Part shown: one piece after another, positions 17,276-26,379 of the stretch
How positions within the stretch are numbered: the first letter of the stretch is position 1
Layout of the letters: the number at the start of each line of letters is the position of its first letter
Origin: Clostridia bacterium
Lineage (GTDB): Bacteria > Bacillota > Clostridia > TANB77 > CAG-508
Direction of reading: 5' to 3'
DNA length: 55,603 bases
Assembly (NCBI GenBank): GCA_017936925.1
Contig: JAGBEP010000015.1
Location: 1 to 55,603, forward strand
Position numbers and translations under genes: made by a program
The notes under the pieces: generated by a model
Databases searched by the model: none
What the model was told of the DNA's origin: nothing
The model's input: the letters and a program-made list of their open reading frames with translations, nothing else

Positions 17276-17935
17276 TTATTTTCCTATCATACCTAGGTCA
17301 AATTCATAGCCTTGACCATCTGTTCCAACAAGTATTGCTGAACGATAGCTTTCGCCATCTTTTTCAACGGTTGTTTCATATATATTATCAATTGCAGGGA
17401 TTCCACCAATTTTTCCTGATACTTGGAAGTTACCTGTGCGATATGCTTCTTCAATATCAACATATGTTATTGTTCCGTCTTGAGCTAGTAATAGAAAAAC
17501 AGGGTAATTATATCCACTTACATTGAAATAATATACTGTTTTTAATTCTGATTCAATACCACTGACCATATAATCAGCCCCGATTTGAATAGGGGAACCG
17601 TCAGGAAGTATTTTTTCAGAGTCATTTCCTATTAAGATTGTAACATCATTATTAGTTAGAATTGATATTAAATATGTTTCTGATTCGCCTGTTACAGGAG
17701 AGTATGTTTTATTTGAATTAGGGTCTGTTTCTGAGTAAATATTTTCTGGTAATTCGATTTCTTCGGTAGATTCATTTACTGGAACTAACTCTATTACTTT
17801 TCCTGTTTTGTTAGTTGTGTTGGCAGTTTCTATTTCTTTTTGCTTTTTGAAAAATAGAAAATAGATTGCAAGTATAATACCAATAACAATTAGTACTTTT
17901 AGTAAATTTAAAAATAGTTTCTTTTTTCTACGCAT
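17276..17935 (-). CDS. Hypothetical single-span membrane protein upstream of porGDAB
   Basis: The 219-residue product has a basic N-terminus (MRRKKK) and one transmembrane helix (about residues 8-28), then an acidic Thr/Glu/Asn-rich linker and an extracytoplasmic beta-rich domain from about residue 75. Repeated elements such as GSPIQIGADYMVSG and DGQGYEFDLGMIG suggest a small beta-barrel or beta-sandwich. No family is recognised. A TAAGGAG site precedes the ATG. It is the first gene of the minus-strand unit leading into por, though a link to pyruvate metabolism is not evident. Confidence 0.75.
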   Translation of the reverse strand: MRRKKKLFLNLLKVLIVIGIILAIYFLFFKKQKEIETANTTNKTGKVIELVPVNESTEEIELPENIYSETDPNSNKTYSPVTGESETYLISILTNNDVTILIGNDSEKILPDGSPIQIGADYMVSGIESELKTVYYFNVSGYNYPVFLLLAQDGTITYVDIEEAYRTGNFQVSGKIGGIPAIDNIYETTVEKDGESYRSAILVGTDGQGYEFDLGMIGK

Positions 17936-18172
17936 TGTTTAATCTCCTTATTAAAATAATATAATTAAGTTTTAGAGTATTTATTAAATTTTATATTAAT
18001 TTTTATTTCGTTTGTGTACATATTATATAAGAATAAAAAAGAATAATCAATATCTAGAATTTTATCTTTAAGATAAAAATTTTATGAAAAAAATTTGTTA
18101 AAAATTATTATAAAAAGTAATTTAGATAATAAAGAAGTACTACGGGAGATTGAAAAAGGTCAAAAATAAAAT

Positions 18173-18189
18173 ATTACAAAAATATTACA
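18173..18189 (+). promoter_or_regulatory. WalR-like box upstream of minD
   Basis: ATTACA-AAAAT-ATTACA is an exact reverse-orientation match to TGTWAH-N5-TGTWAH. Its second half-site begins 13 nt before the -35 hexamer, the same register as at ftsA. Confidence 0.55.
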
Positions 18190-18196
18190 ATACGCA

Positions 18197-18225
18197 TTGA
18201 CTTTTTATAGAAAAAAATATAAGAT
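18197..18225 (+). promoter_or_regulatory. Promoter of minD-minE-rodA
   Basis: TTGACT at 18197-18202 and TAAGAT at 18220-18225 have a 17-nt spacer. The weak -10 would suit activation from the adjacent direct repeat. Confidence 0.6.
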
Positions 18226-18313
18226 ATAAAAGTAAAAAATAGAATATATGTATATGCGGCTCATGAAATTAAGAGATAAGTCTTAATTGTTTAATGATAG
18301 AATGGAGGATTTT

Positions 18314-19108
18314 ATGGGAGAAGTTATAGTTATAACATCTGGAAAAGGTGGTGTAGGAAAAACTACAACTACAGCTAATTTAGGATCTGCTTTAGCGATT
18401 GCAGGAAAAAAAGTTGCTTTAATAGATACTGATATTGGACTTAGAAATCTAGATGTTGTTATGGGACTAGAAAACAGAATTGTATATGATATTGTTGATG
18501 TTATAGAGGAAAAGTGCAAGATTAGACAAGCTTTGATTAAAGACAAACGTTTTAAAGAGTTATTCTTACTTCCAGCTGCTCAGACTCGTGATAAAACTGC
18601 AATTAATGAGGAGCAGATGAAAGACTTAATATCAAAATTAAAAGATGAGTTTGATTATATTTTAATAGATTGTCCAGCAGGTATTGAACAGGGTTTTAAA
18701 AATGCTATAGTAGGTGCAGATAGAGCTATTGTTGTTACAACTGCTGAAATTTCAGCGATTAGAGATGCTGATAGAATTATTGGATTGTTAGAATCATCTG
18801 AAATTAAAAATCCAGAGTTAATTGTTAATAGATTGCGTCCTGCAATGGTAAAAAAAGGTGAAATGATGGATGTAGACGATATTGTAGACTTGTTATCAAT
18901 TGATCTTATTGGAGTTGTTCCAGATGACGAATTTATTATAACTCAAACAAATAAAGGAGAACCTGTTATTTCAAATAAAAAAGCTCCTTCAGGAAAAGCA
19001 TATATAGAGATTTCTAGAAGAATTTTAGGTGAAAATATAGAAGTTAGTGTGCCTGGAAAAGAAACAGGATTCTTTGCTAGGTTAAAAAGAATGTTCAGTA
19101 AAAAATAA
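18314..19108 (+). CDS. minD: Septum site-determining ATPase MinD
   Basis: The ATG at 18314 follows GGAGG at 18304-18308; the ATG at 18287 in frame lies upstream of that site and is rejected. The 264-residue ATPase has the deviant Walker A motif KGGVGKTT (residues 11-18), LIDTDIGLRNLDVV and DYILIDCPAGIEQG. It ends in an amphipathic membrane-targeting helix (FFARLKRMFSKK). MinD binds the membrane with ATP and is released by MinE, setting the midcell division site. minE follows after 17 nt, then rodA. MinC, its usual partner, is not in this window. Confidence 0.95.
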   Translation: MGEVIVITSGKGGVGKTTTTANLGSALAIAGKKVALIDTDIGLRNLDVVMGLENRIVYDIVDVIEEKCKIRQALIKDKRFKELFLLPAAQTRDKTAINEEQMKDLISKLKDEFDYILIDCPAGIEQGFKNAIVGADRAIVVTTAEISAIRDADRIIGLLESSEIKNPELIVNRLRPAMVKKGEMMDVDDIVDLLSIDLIGVVPDDEFIITQTNKGEPVISNKKAPSGKAYIEISRRILGENIEVSVPGKETGFFARLKRMFSKK

Positions 19109-19125
19109 AAACTGGAGGTAATAAA

Positions 19126-19692
19126 ATGTTTGAAGGAATAGCAACTTTTTTGAAAAAGGTCTTAAAGCCGGGACAAGCATTAGATGAGAGTTCTAAAGAT
19201 ACTGCAAAAGAAAGATTGCATTTAGTTTTGATGCAAGATAGAGCAAATGTATCTGCTGATTTCCTAGATTTAATGAAACAAGAAATTATAGATGTTATAA
19301 AAAAATATGTTGAAATTGATGAAAAAGAAATAGATGTTAGATTGACGAATAAAGCTAATGAAGATGGTACAAATGGTGCTCCAGCTTTATATGCGAATAT
19401 TCCAATTGTTAATATAAAGAATGATGTTAAAGGCGAAAAGATTAGAGAACAAGAAAATCAGAATGATTCTGTAGAAGCAGAAAGCAAAAAAACAGAAAAT
19501 GAAAAAGAAACAAAAACTAAAAAGAGAGGCAAATCTAAAAATGCTTCAAAGGTAGAAGAACAAAAAATAGAAACAGAAGAAAAAGAATCGGAACTAGTTT
19601 CAGAAGAAAAAGAAGATAATGAAGAAATATCTGAAAAAGAAACAGAAGATAATAATGAACCAAAAGTAAAAGAAGAAGAGACTAACAACTAG
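19126..19692 (+). CDS. minE: MinE topological specificity factor with long charged tail
   Basis: Residues 1-95 form a normal MinE: a short amphipathic N-terminus (MFEGIATFLKKVL), the MinD-binding helix AKERLHLVLMQDRANVS (residues 27-43) and the C-terminal dimer domain ending IPIVNIK. Family members are usually about 90-105 residues. Here about 85 further residues, almost entirely Glu, Lys, Asn, Thr and Ser (for example EEKESELVSEEKEDNEE), extend the protein to 188. The tail is low complexity and probably disordered. MinE stimulates the MinD ATPase. The start follows TGGAGGT. Confidence 0.9.
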   Translation: MFEGIATFLKKVLKPGQALDESSKDTAKERLHLVLMQDRANVSADFLDLMKQEIIDVIKKYVEIDEKEIDVRLTNKANEDGTNGAPALYANIPIVNIKNDVKGEKIREQENQNDSVEAESKKTENEKETKTKKRGKSKNASKVEEQKIETEEKESELVSEEKEDNEEISEKETEDNNEPKVKEEETNN

Positions 19693-19720
19693 ATATACTA
19701 TACTGATGATGAGGTTTTAA

Positions 19721-20824
19721 ATGAGAAAAAAATTATTTAAGAATTTAGATTGGGGAGTGCTAGTTTGCGTATTAATTCTTTTAGGAATAGGTATGGTAGC
19801 ACTCTTTTCTACTAGCCAGAATTCAAATCATGAGGAATTTTTTAAACAGATTCAATGGATTGTAATTAGTATACCTTTTTTTATTTTAGCGTTTGTGATT
19901 GATTATGATAAAATTTTGAAGATTGCACCTGTTTTTTATGGTGCATGTGTATTTTTGCTGATATTAGTATTATTTACTGATGCTATTAATGGCGCAAGTA
20001 GCTGGTTTAATATAGGTGGTTTTTCTTTTCAGCCTTCGGAGTTTGGAAAGATTGCGACGGTGCTTTTTTTGGCATATGCACTTAATTTATTACAAGCTAG
20101 AAATAGAAAAGAAATAAATAAATTTCATAAATTAATGGCTGTTTTAGCAATTGCCGGTTTACCAATTATATTGATTATTGCTGAGCCGGATTTTGGAACT
20201 GCTACTGCATATATATTTGCTACAATTTTTATATTGTTTGTTTCTGGAATTAATAAAAAATATATATTTGCTACAATAGCTTTGATTGCTGTTTTAATTC
20301 CTGTTGTGTATATGAACTTGCCTGCTCATGCTCTTGCGAGAATTGAGGTATATTTGAATCCTGAAAGTGATCCAAGAGGTGCTGGATATAATATTATTCA
20401 ATCTAAACTTGCTATTGGTGCTGGTCAGATTATAGGTATGGGGTTATTACAGGGAAATCAAACACAGTTGGGATATTTACATCCTAAGACAACAGATTTT
20501 ATTTTTTCTGCAATTGGTGAAGAGATGGGATTTGTTTTTGCTGCAACTGTAATTATTACATATGTTATTTTAATTACTCGAATTGTTTATATAGCTAAAA
20601 CTGCAAAAGATAATATTGGATCTTATATTGCAATTGGTATTGCAGGTATGTTGTGCTTCCATATGCTTGAAAATATTGGAATGACGATGGGAATTTTGCC
20701 AATTACTGGTGTTCCTTTACCTTTTGTGAGTTATGGCGGTAGTTCACTTCTTACAAATTTTATTTGTATTGGTTTAGTACTTAATGTTAGTGCTAGAAGA
20801 CAAAAAGCTATATTTATTGAATAA
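19721..20824 (+). CDS. rodA: Peptidoglycan glycosyltransferase RodA (SEDS family)
   Basis: This 367-residue polytopic protein (about ten hydrophobic helices) polymerises lipid II for lateral wall growth. SEDS motifs present are ASSWFNIGGFSFQPSEFGKI, AEPDFGTA and the C-terminal block LPITGVPLPFVSYGGSS. ENIGMTMGILP and the minD-minE context favour RodA over FtsW or SpoVE, which are close relatives. The gene begins 28 nt after minE behind a GATGAGG site. Confidence 0.9.
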   Translation: MRKKLFKNLDWGVLVCVLILLGIGMVALFSTSQNSNHEEFFKQIQWIVISIPFFILAFVIDYDKILKIAPVFYGACVFLLILVLFTDAINGASSWFNIGGFSFQPSEFGKIATVLFLAYALNLLQARNRKEINKFHKLMAVLAIAGLPIILIIAEPDFGTATAYIFATIFILFVSGINKKYIFATIALIAVLIPVVYMNLPAHALARIEVYLNPESDPRGAGYNIIQSKLAIGAGQIIGMGLLQGNQTQLGYLHPKTTDFIFSAIGEEMGFVFAATVIITYVILITRIVYIAKTAKDNIGSYIAIGIAGMLCFHMLENIGMTMGILPITGVPLPFVSYGGSSLLTNFICIGLVLNVSARRQKAIFIE

Positions 20825-20842
20825 TGTTTAAAATTTTATAAT

Positions 20843-20926
20843 AATCCTCATTTTACATTGTTATCTTTTCAAAATAGTTGTATATGTTTTTAGAATTATT
20901 TTGTTATACTTAGTAAAATGAGGATT
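20843..20926. repeat. 14-bp perfect inverted repeat enclosing 56 nt after rodA
   Basis: AATCCTCATTTTAC (20843-20856) pairs perfectly with 20913-20926. The right arm is followed by TTGTTTATT. It could be a long-loop terminator for rodA or a regulatory structure. The right arm overlaps one copy of a 19-nt direct repeat. Confidence 0.6.
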
Positions 20927-20979
20927 TGTTTATTAATGTGGTGACATTAGAGAAATATAATGTTATACTTACTAAAATG
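20902..20979 (+). repeat. Two near-identical 19-nt copies, each with an extended -10 element
   Basis: TGTTATACTTAGTAAAATG (20902-20920) and TGTTATACTTACTAAAATG (20961-20979) differ at one base. Each contains TGTTATACT, an extended -10 hexamer. The second copy has a good -35 and is probably the dusB promoter. Confidence 0.7.
20941..20969 (+). promoter_or_regulatory. Promoter of dusB
   Basis: GTGACA at 20941-20946 (5 of 6 to TTGACA) and TATACT at 20964-20969 have a 17-nt spacer. Confidence 0.65.
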
Positions 20980-21026
20980 GTAGTAATGAGAAGACACTAT
21001 ATAATTTATTAAAAGGAAGAGAGAAA

Positions 21027-21989
21027 ATGCTATATCATAAATTAAAAATTGGCGATATTGAACTTGAGAATAATTTAATACTTGCACCTATGGCAGGAAT
21101 TACTGACTTGGCTTTTAGAAAACTTTGCAAAGAAAATGGTGCTGGACTTGTGGAAACGGAGATGGTTAGTTCAAGAGCTATTGTTTATAATGATGAGAAG
21201 ACTTTGAAAATGCTTAACACGGAGGGAGAAAAGAGACCGATTTCGATGCAGATTTTTGGAAATGATCCTGAGATTATGGCTGAATCTGCTAAATTTTTAA
21301 ATGATAAGGCAGATATTATTGATATAAATATGGGATGTCCAGCTCCTAAAGTTGTAAAAAATGGTGATGGTAGTAGACTTTTATTAGATTTAGATTTGGT
21401 TTCAGAAATTGTAAAGAGTGTTGTTTCTGTTGCTAAGGTTCCAGTTACAGTAAAAATTCGTAAAGGATGGGATGAGGAGCATATTGTTGCATTAGAAGCT
21501 GCTAGAGTGATAGAGAAAGCTGGGGCTAGTGCAATTATTGTACATGGAAGAACAAGATCTCAATTTTATTCAGGAAAGGCTGATTGGGAGATTATAAAAA
21601 AGATTAAAGAATCGGTTAATATTCCTGTTATTGGAAATGGAGATATTATAGATGGAAAATCAGCTAGAGAAATGTTTGAAACTGCTAATGTAGATGGAAT
21701 TATGATTGGTAGGGCTACTTTAGGAAATCCATGGATTTTTAAAGAAATTATTGCTTATTTAAGTGGCGTGAATTTTGTAAAACCAACTAATGAAGATGTT
21801 TTAAATACGATTCTTTTACATTATAATATGCTTATTCAAGAAAAGGGAGAATATACTGCGGTTCGAGAGATGCGTAAGCATGTTGCTTGGTATGTTAAAG
21901 GAATGAGAAATGCTACTATTATTAGAAATCAAATAAATACATATGAAAGTTTTGCTGATTGTGAAAAATTTTTAAAAAATATTTTTTGA
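21027..21989 (+). CDS. dusB: tRNA-dihydrouridine synthase
   Basis: This 320-residue FMN enzyme reduces uridine in the tRNA D-loop with NADPH. It has LAPMAGITDLAFR at the start of the TIM barrel, INMGCPAPKVVKNG with catalytic C104, KIRKGWD, VHGRTRSQFYSGKADW and IPVIGNGDI. A helical C-terminal RNA-binding domain follows. DusB is preferred because it is the usual Firmicute homologue with this length and motif set. The start follows AAGGAAGAGAG. Confidence 0.93.
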   Translation: MLYHKLKIGDIELENNLILAPMAGITDLAFRKLCKENGAGLVETEMVSSRAIVYNDEKTLKMLNTEGEKRPISMQIFGNDPEIMAESAKFLNDKADIIDINMGCPAPKVVKNGDGSRLLLDLDLVSEIVKSVVSVAKVPVTVKIRKGWDEEHIVALEAARVIEKAGASAIIVHGRTRSQFYSGKADWEIIKKIKESVNIPVIGNGDIIDGKSAREMFETANVDGIMIGRATLGNPWIFKEIIAYLSGVNFVKPTNEDVLNTILLHYNMLIQEKGEYTAVREMRKHVAWYVKGMRNATIIRNQINTYESFADCEKFLKNIF

Positions 21990-22070
21990 AAAAACTTATT
22001 TTTTTCTGTCGGTTTGTGTTGATTTTTGGAAAAAAGTGTTATATAGTACTAATTGATTTATGATTTTTTT

Positions 22071-22109
22071 ATTACAAAAGAATTACAAAAGGGTTACAAA
22101 AACATGACG
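22071..22109 (+). promoter_or_regulatory. Array of WalR-like half-sites upstream of ftsA
   Basis: ATTACA at 22071, ATTACA at 22082 and GTTACA at 22093 are spaced exactly 11 nt, and a degenerate ATGACG at 22104 keeps the same period. The -35 begins 13 nt after the start of the last site, as at minD. WalR binding to the ftsAZ promoter is known in Bacillus subtilis. Confidence 0.6.
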
Positions 22110-22116
22110 ATTTCTA

Positions 22117-22145
22117 TTGACTTTTTGAGGAAATTGTAATATCCT
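22117..22145 (+). promoter_or_regulatory. Promoter of ftsA-ftsZ
   Basis: TTGACT at 22117-22122 and TATCCT at 22140-22145 have a 17-nt spacer. The -10 is poor, as expected for an activator-assisted promoter. Confidence 0.6.
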
Positions 22146-22185
22146 TAGACATATTAAGAAACGGAAAAAAATTGGAGGAATTATC

Positions 22186-23418
22186 TTGGCAATCGGGGAT
22201 ATAATTGTTGGTATTGACATCGGTACTTCTAAGGTTAGTACAGTTGTTGGGGAAGTTAATAATTTCAAGCAGATTGAGATAATTTGTAATACTTGTTGTA
22301 AATGTAATGGGATTGCAAGAGGACAGATTATTGATGATGATGCTATTTCAATTGCTATTTCTAAGACTATTAAAGAAGCTGAGGAGATGGCTAATTTTAA
22401 GATTAGTTCTGCATATATAACGATTCCTGGTAAATATACTACAATTGTACAAAATAGTGTTGTTAGGGATACTAAAGACCGTTTAGAAGGTATTTCTCAA
22501 AGAGATGTTACAGAAGCAATTAAGGTTATTAGGGATATTGAAATTCCTGATACTGATATTTTAATAGATGTAGTTCCTGATAAATTTATATTAGAAGATG
22601 GTTCGACTGTTGAAGACCCTGTTGGAACCTATTGTTCAAGTTTTACTATAATGGCTCAGCTAATTTTAGCAGATAGAGGATATGTTAAACAAATTACAAA
22701 TATTTGTAAAAAAGCTGGTATTGACATTGATGGTATAGTTCCAATAACTCTTGCTGAAAGAAATTTAGTTTTAGACAATGGAGAGATGAATGATAATGTT
22801 ATGATTCTTGATATTGGTGCTGGAAATACAGAGATAGGAGTCTTTAAAGGAAATTCATTTATTTATAATGCTACACTTCCACTTGGTGGAGATAATATTA
22901 CTAGTGATATAGCTTATGTCCTTAATATTTCAAGAGAAGAAGCTGATAAATTAAAGCGCCAATATGGGCTTGCTTTAAAATCTTTTATTGATAATGATAA
23001 TAATATTATTCTTAATACTTATAATGGTGGAGATACAAGAAATAAAACTATTAAGAGTTCAGAACTTGTAGAAATTATTGAGGCTAGGGTTGAGGAAATA
23101 TTTTCATTAGTTAATAAAGAAGTTACAGCTCAAGGCTTAAAAAATAATATAAATAATGTTATTTTGACTGGTGAAGGAATTACGAATATAAATAAAAGTG
23201 ATATGGCTGGTAAAATTATTTTAAATATTCCAGTTAAAGTTTCTACTGCAAGACCAGTTGCTACAATAAAACCTGCATATAGAACAAGTTATGCACTTGT
23301 AAGATATATATCTTCTAGATCTTTTGTAAAAAAAGTGTCTAGTACTATAGATGTAAAATCAGAGAAATCTGTTTTTAAAAATATTATGGAAAAGGTTAGA
23401 GATTTTTTCTATTCATAA
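22186..23418 (+). CDS. ftsA: Cell division protein FtsA
   Basis: This 410-residue actin-like ATPase tethers FtsZ to the membrane and recruits the divisome. Phosphate-binding motif GIDIGTSKV lies at residues 8-16, and the second phosphate loop is in MILDIGAGNTEIGVF. ILTGEG marks the adenosine site. The protein ends in an amphipathic membrane-targeting helix (IMEKVRDFFYS). The start is TTG at 22186 with GGAGG 7 nt upstream. ftsZ starts 60 nt after the stop. Confidence 0.95.
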   Translation: MAIGDIIVGIDIGTSKVSTVVGEVNNFKQIEIICNTCCKCNGIARGQIIDDDAISIAISKTIKEAEEMANFKISSAYITIPGKYTTIVQNSVVRDTKDRLEGISQRDVTEAIKVIRDIEIPDTDILIDVVPDKFILEDGSTVEDPVGTYCSSFTIMAQLILADRGYVKQITNICKKAGIDIDGIVPITLAERNLVLDNGEMNDNVMILDIGAGNTEIGVFKGNSFIYNATLPLGGDNITSDIAYVLNISREEADKLKRQYGLALKSFIDNDNNIILNTYNGGDTRNKTIKSSELVEIIEARVEEIFSLVNKEVTAQGLKNNINNVILTGEGITNINKSDMAGKIILNIPVKVSTARPVATIKPAYRTSYALVRYISSRSFVKKVSSTIDVKSEKSVFKNIMEKVRDFFYS

Positions 23419-23478
23419 TTAGTTTTTATTTAATTAGCAAAAAAAATTATATATATAATAAGAAGGAGGAATTACCTT

Positions 23479-24588
23479 ATGATAATGGAAAATGAAGATA
23501 ACAATAACAACTACATGATGGATGGCACAGCCACAATCAAAGTAATTGGTGTTGGGGGAGCAGGAAATAATGCAGTAAACAGAATGATTGATGCAGGAAT
23601 TAAGAATGTAGAGTTTATTTCTGTTAATACTGATAGACAAGCTCTTCAATTGTCAAAGGCGTCAACAAAAATTCAAATAGGAGAAAAGCTTACAAGAGGT
23701 CTTGGAGCTGGTGCAAATCCTGATGTTGGAGCACAAGCTGCTGAAGAAAGTAGAACAGAGGTTGCTGAAGCACTACGTGGAGCAGATATGGTTTTCGTTA
23801 CTGCTGGTATGGGTGGTGGAACAGGAACTGGTGCTGCACCAATAGTTGCTGCTACTGCTAAAGAAATGGGAATATTAACAATAGGTGTTGTTACTAAACC
23901 ATTTACTTTTGAAGGAAAGAAAAGACTTGCTCAGGCTGAGAGAGGTATTGAGAGTTTAAAAGGTAAAGTTGATACTTTAGTTGTAATTCCAAATGATAAA
24001 TTATTACAAATTATTGATAGAAAAACATCTATAATTGAAGCTTTTAGAATGGCTGATGACGTTTTAAGACAAGGTGTTCAAGGTATTTCAGATTTGATTG
24101 CGGTACCTGGACTTATTAACTTGGATTTTGCTGATGTCAAAACAATAATGCTAGATAGAGGCATGGCTCATATGGGTGTAGGTAGAGCTTCAGGTGAAAA
24201 TAGAGCAGAAGATGCTGCTAAAGAAGCTATTCAATCACCTTTACTTGAAACATCAATTGAAGGAGCTAGAGGTGTTATTATTAACATTACTGGTGGTAGT
24301 GATGTTGGCTTACATGAAGCTAATACTGCTGCTGAACTTGTTCAACGCAGTGCTGATCCAGAAGCTAATATTATATTTGGTTCTGTAACAGATGATTCTA
24401 TGGGAGACGAAATCCAGATTACAGTTATTGCTACTGGATTTGAAAATGAAGATGAAAGGGTTCAAAAAGCTACAGATATAGTTAATAAAGCTTGGGAAAG
24501 AAAAATGAATCCTTCTACTACAGAAACTAATAATTCAAATGAATTAGATATTCCTACATTCTTAAGAAAAAATAAAAATATGAAATAA
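23479..24588 (+). CDS. ftsZ: Cell division protein FtsZ
   Basis: This 369-residue tubulin-like GTPase forms the Z ring. [11 protein letters not shown] opens the GTP-binding domain, the tubulin signature GGGTGTG lies at residues 112-118, and the T7-loop region reads [12 protein letters not shown]. The conserved C-terminal peptide that binds FtsA is intact ([10 protein letters not shown], residues 355-364). An AAGGAGG site lies 9 nt upstream of the ATG at 23479; a second ATG at 23485 is possible. A terminator follows. Confidence 0.98.
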   Translation: MIMENEDNNNNYMMDGTATIKVIGVGGAGNNAVNRMIDAGIKNVEFISVNTDRQALQLSKASTKIQIGEKLTRGLGAGANPDVGAQAAEESRTEVAEALRGADMVFVTAGMGGGTGTGAAPIVAATAKEMGILTIGVVTKPFTFEGKKRLAQAERGIESLKGKVDTLVVIPNDKLLQIIDRKTSIIEAFRMADDVLRQGVQGISDLIAVPGLINLDFADVKTIMLDRGMAHMGVGRASGENRAEDAAKEAIQSPLLETSIEGARGVIINITGGSDVGLHEANTAAELVQRSADPEANIIFGSVTDDSMGDEIQITVIATGFENEDERVQKATDIVNKAWERKMNPSTTETNNSNELDIPTFLRKNKNMK

Positions 24589-24630
24589 GTTATCCATTAT
24601 TGTCAGATAAAAAATATATATAGTGAGTTT

Positions 24631-24669
24631 AAAAGAAATAGTTTACTTCTTGTAGATTATTTCTTTTTT
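24631..24669 (+). terminator. Terminator after ftsZ
   Basis: AAAAGAAATA (24631-24640) pairs with TATTTCTTTT (24658-24667) and continues into T residues. The stem is AT-only and therefore weak, so some readthrough into spoIIGA is possible. Confidence 0.55.
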
Positions 24670-24758
24670 TCTGCAATAAAAAATGACATCTTTTTTATTT
24701 CTTTATTGATATTATTTTTATAGTTAATCTGAAAATTAATAAATTCAGGAGTGATTTT

Positions 24759-25607
24759 TTGACAGTATATATTGATGTGATTTTTCTAGAAAATGTGATT
24801 ATGAATTTATCAATAGTTTTATCTGAAGCGATAATTTTAAACCTAAAAGAAAACATTTTTAGAAAGGTTATTGCAAGCATTGTTGGTTCGTGTTTTTATA
24901 TTGTTCATTTACTTTTTTTTAGACTTACATATTTTCAAATAATTATTTCTTCGATAATTATTATGATTGCTTTTAAACCATCAAAGATAAAGATGTTTTT
25001 TAAAGAAGTAATTGTTTTTTATTTTATCACCTTTTTGTTTGGCGGAATATCATTTGCATTAATGAATTTAAATAATAACGGTATTATTAGAATTGTAAAA
25101 GGTGTGTTTATTGGAAATTTTAATTTGTTGTTTGTTTTTTTATCAATATTTATAGGAGGAGCTATATTATATTTTATTTTAAAAGGGAAGAGTGAACATG
25201 TATATAAAAATATTGTTATAGCAGTGGAAAATTTTACATTTAAAGTAAATGTTTTTTTAGATACCGGTAATTTACTGAGAGAACCATACACAAATAGACC
25301 TGTGATAATTGTGGAAAAAAAAGCTCTAGAAACATTTATTGGTGAAAAATGTGGAAATGATTTTGCTAGTATTATTACAGGAAGGATGGAAGTTCCGTTG
25401 GGAATGTTTTTGATTCCTTATAGATCTTTAGGAAATACGAAAGGTTTTTTACTAGGTTTTAAGCCTAAATACGTTTCAATGGAAGGATTTAAAAAAAAGT
25501 ATACTGATTTAGTTATAGGAGTATGTGAAGAAAATATAAGTGATAATAATCAATATTCTGGGATTTTTGGATTAAAAACTTTAGATGAAGGAGTGTGTAG
25601 CTTATGA
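24759..25607 (+). CDS. spoIIGA: Sigma-E processing peptidase SpoIIGA
   Basis: SpoIIGA is the membrane-bound aspartic protease that cleaves pro-sigma-E in the mother cell. The N-terminal half has five hydrophobic helices after [13 protein letters not shown]. The C-terminal protease domain carries the catalytic Asp168 in [11 protein letters not shown], followed by [14 protein letters not shown]. At 282 residues it is slightly shorter than the Bacillus protein. The start is TTG at 24759 behind CAGGAGTG. The stop overlaps the sigE start (ATGA), so the two are translationally coupled. Confidence 0.95.
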   Translation: MTVYIDVIFLENVIMNLSIVLSEAIILNLKENIFRKVIASIVGSCFYIVHLLFFRLTYFQIIISSIIIMIAFKPSKIKMFFKEVIVFYFITFLFGGISFALMNLNNNGIIRIVKGVFIGNFNLLFVFLSIFIGGAILYFILKGKSEHVYKNIVIAVENFTFKVNVFLDTGNLLREPYTNRPVIIVEKKALETFIGEKCGNDFASIITGRMEVPLGMFLIPYRSLGNTKGFLLGFKPKYVSMEGFKKKYTDLVIGVCEENISDNNQYSGIFGLKTLDEGVCSL

Positions 25608-26320
25608 ATATAATTGAGATTTTGAAAGATTTTTACAGAAAACTTACTAAGAAGGATGTTGATAAATTACCAGTTTTTTATATTAATGGAAGTCAAACAT
25701 TGCCACCTCCTCTTTCTAGTGAAGAGGAAATGGAGGTTTTACTTAAAATTAATGAGAAAGATAGTGATTCTAAACAAATCTTAGTTGAAAGAAATTTGAG
25801 ATTGGTAGTTTATATCGCTAAAAAATTTGAGAATACAGGTATTGATTTAGAAGATTTAATTTCTATTGGAACTATTGGATTGATGAAGGCAATTAATACA
25901 TTTAATGCTGATAAAAATATTAAATTAGCTACATATGCTTCTAGATGTATAGAGAATGAGATTTTGATGCATTTGAGAAGAAATAATAAGATTAAAGGTG
26001 AACTTTCAATTGATGAACCTTTGAATCAAGATAGAGATGGAAATGAACTTTTACTTTCAGATATTTTAGGAACTGATGAAGATCTTATTTATAAAAATTT
26101 GGAAGAAGAAGTTGATTATAAGTTGCTTAAAGCTGCAATTTCAAAACTTACTGATAAGGAGAAATATATTATGAATTTACGATTTGGACTTTCTGGTTAT
26201 AAAGAAAAAACACAAAAAGAAGTTGCTGATATGCTTGGAATTTCACAAAGTTATATTTCACGTTTAGAGAAGAAAATTATGTTGAAAATGAGAAAGGAGA
26301 TTTCTAGTAAAGTAGGATAA
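25604..26320 (+). CDS. sigE: RNA polymerase sporulation sigma factor sigma-E
   Basis: This 238-residue sigma-70 family protein directs early mother-cell transcription. An N-terminal pro-sequence of about 30 residues precedes region 1.2/2, with [20 protein letters not shown] and [12 protein letters not shown] in region 2. The -10 recognition helix lies in [20 protein letters not shown]. The C-terminal helix-turn-helix is [20 protein letters not shown]. Bacillus pro-sigma-E has almost the same length. Adjacent SpoIIGA supports sigma-E over sigma-K. The usual next gene, sigG, is absent; a terminator and a GerS-like gene follow. Confidence 0.95.
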   Translation: MNIIEILKDFYRKLTKKDVDKLPVFYINGSQTLPPPLSSEEEMEVLLKINEKDSDSKQILVERNLRLVVYIAKKFENTGIDLEDLISIGTIGLMKAINTFNADKNIKLATYASRCIENEILMHLRRNNKIKGELSIDEPLNQDRDGNELLLSDILGTDEDLIYKNLEEEVDYKLLKAAISKLTDKEKYIMNLRFGLSGYKEKTQKEVADMLGISQSYISRLEKKIMLKMRKEISSKVG

Positions 26321-26379
26321 GTTTATAAATAAATTGGTGTTTATGAATCAAAATTATTATGTTAGAGATAAAAAATATG

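Larger units (their letters stand above)
17936..18313. other. Divergent control region between por operon and minD
   Basis: These 378 nt contain a WalR-like box (18173-18189), a plus-strand promoter (18197-18225) and an 8-bp inverted repeat AATTAAGA / TCTTAATT (18267-18288) in the minD leader. The left half (17936-18160) is AT-rich and probably holds the minus-strand por promoter, which I could not place with confidence. Confidence 0.6.

Noticed and set aside
24597..24605. Possible Spo0A box (ATTGTCAGA) upstream of spoIIGA
   Set aside because: Only 6 of 9 positions match TTTGTCGAA and no second box is nearby; in AT-rich DNA this is not strong enough to call.
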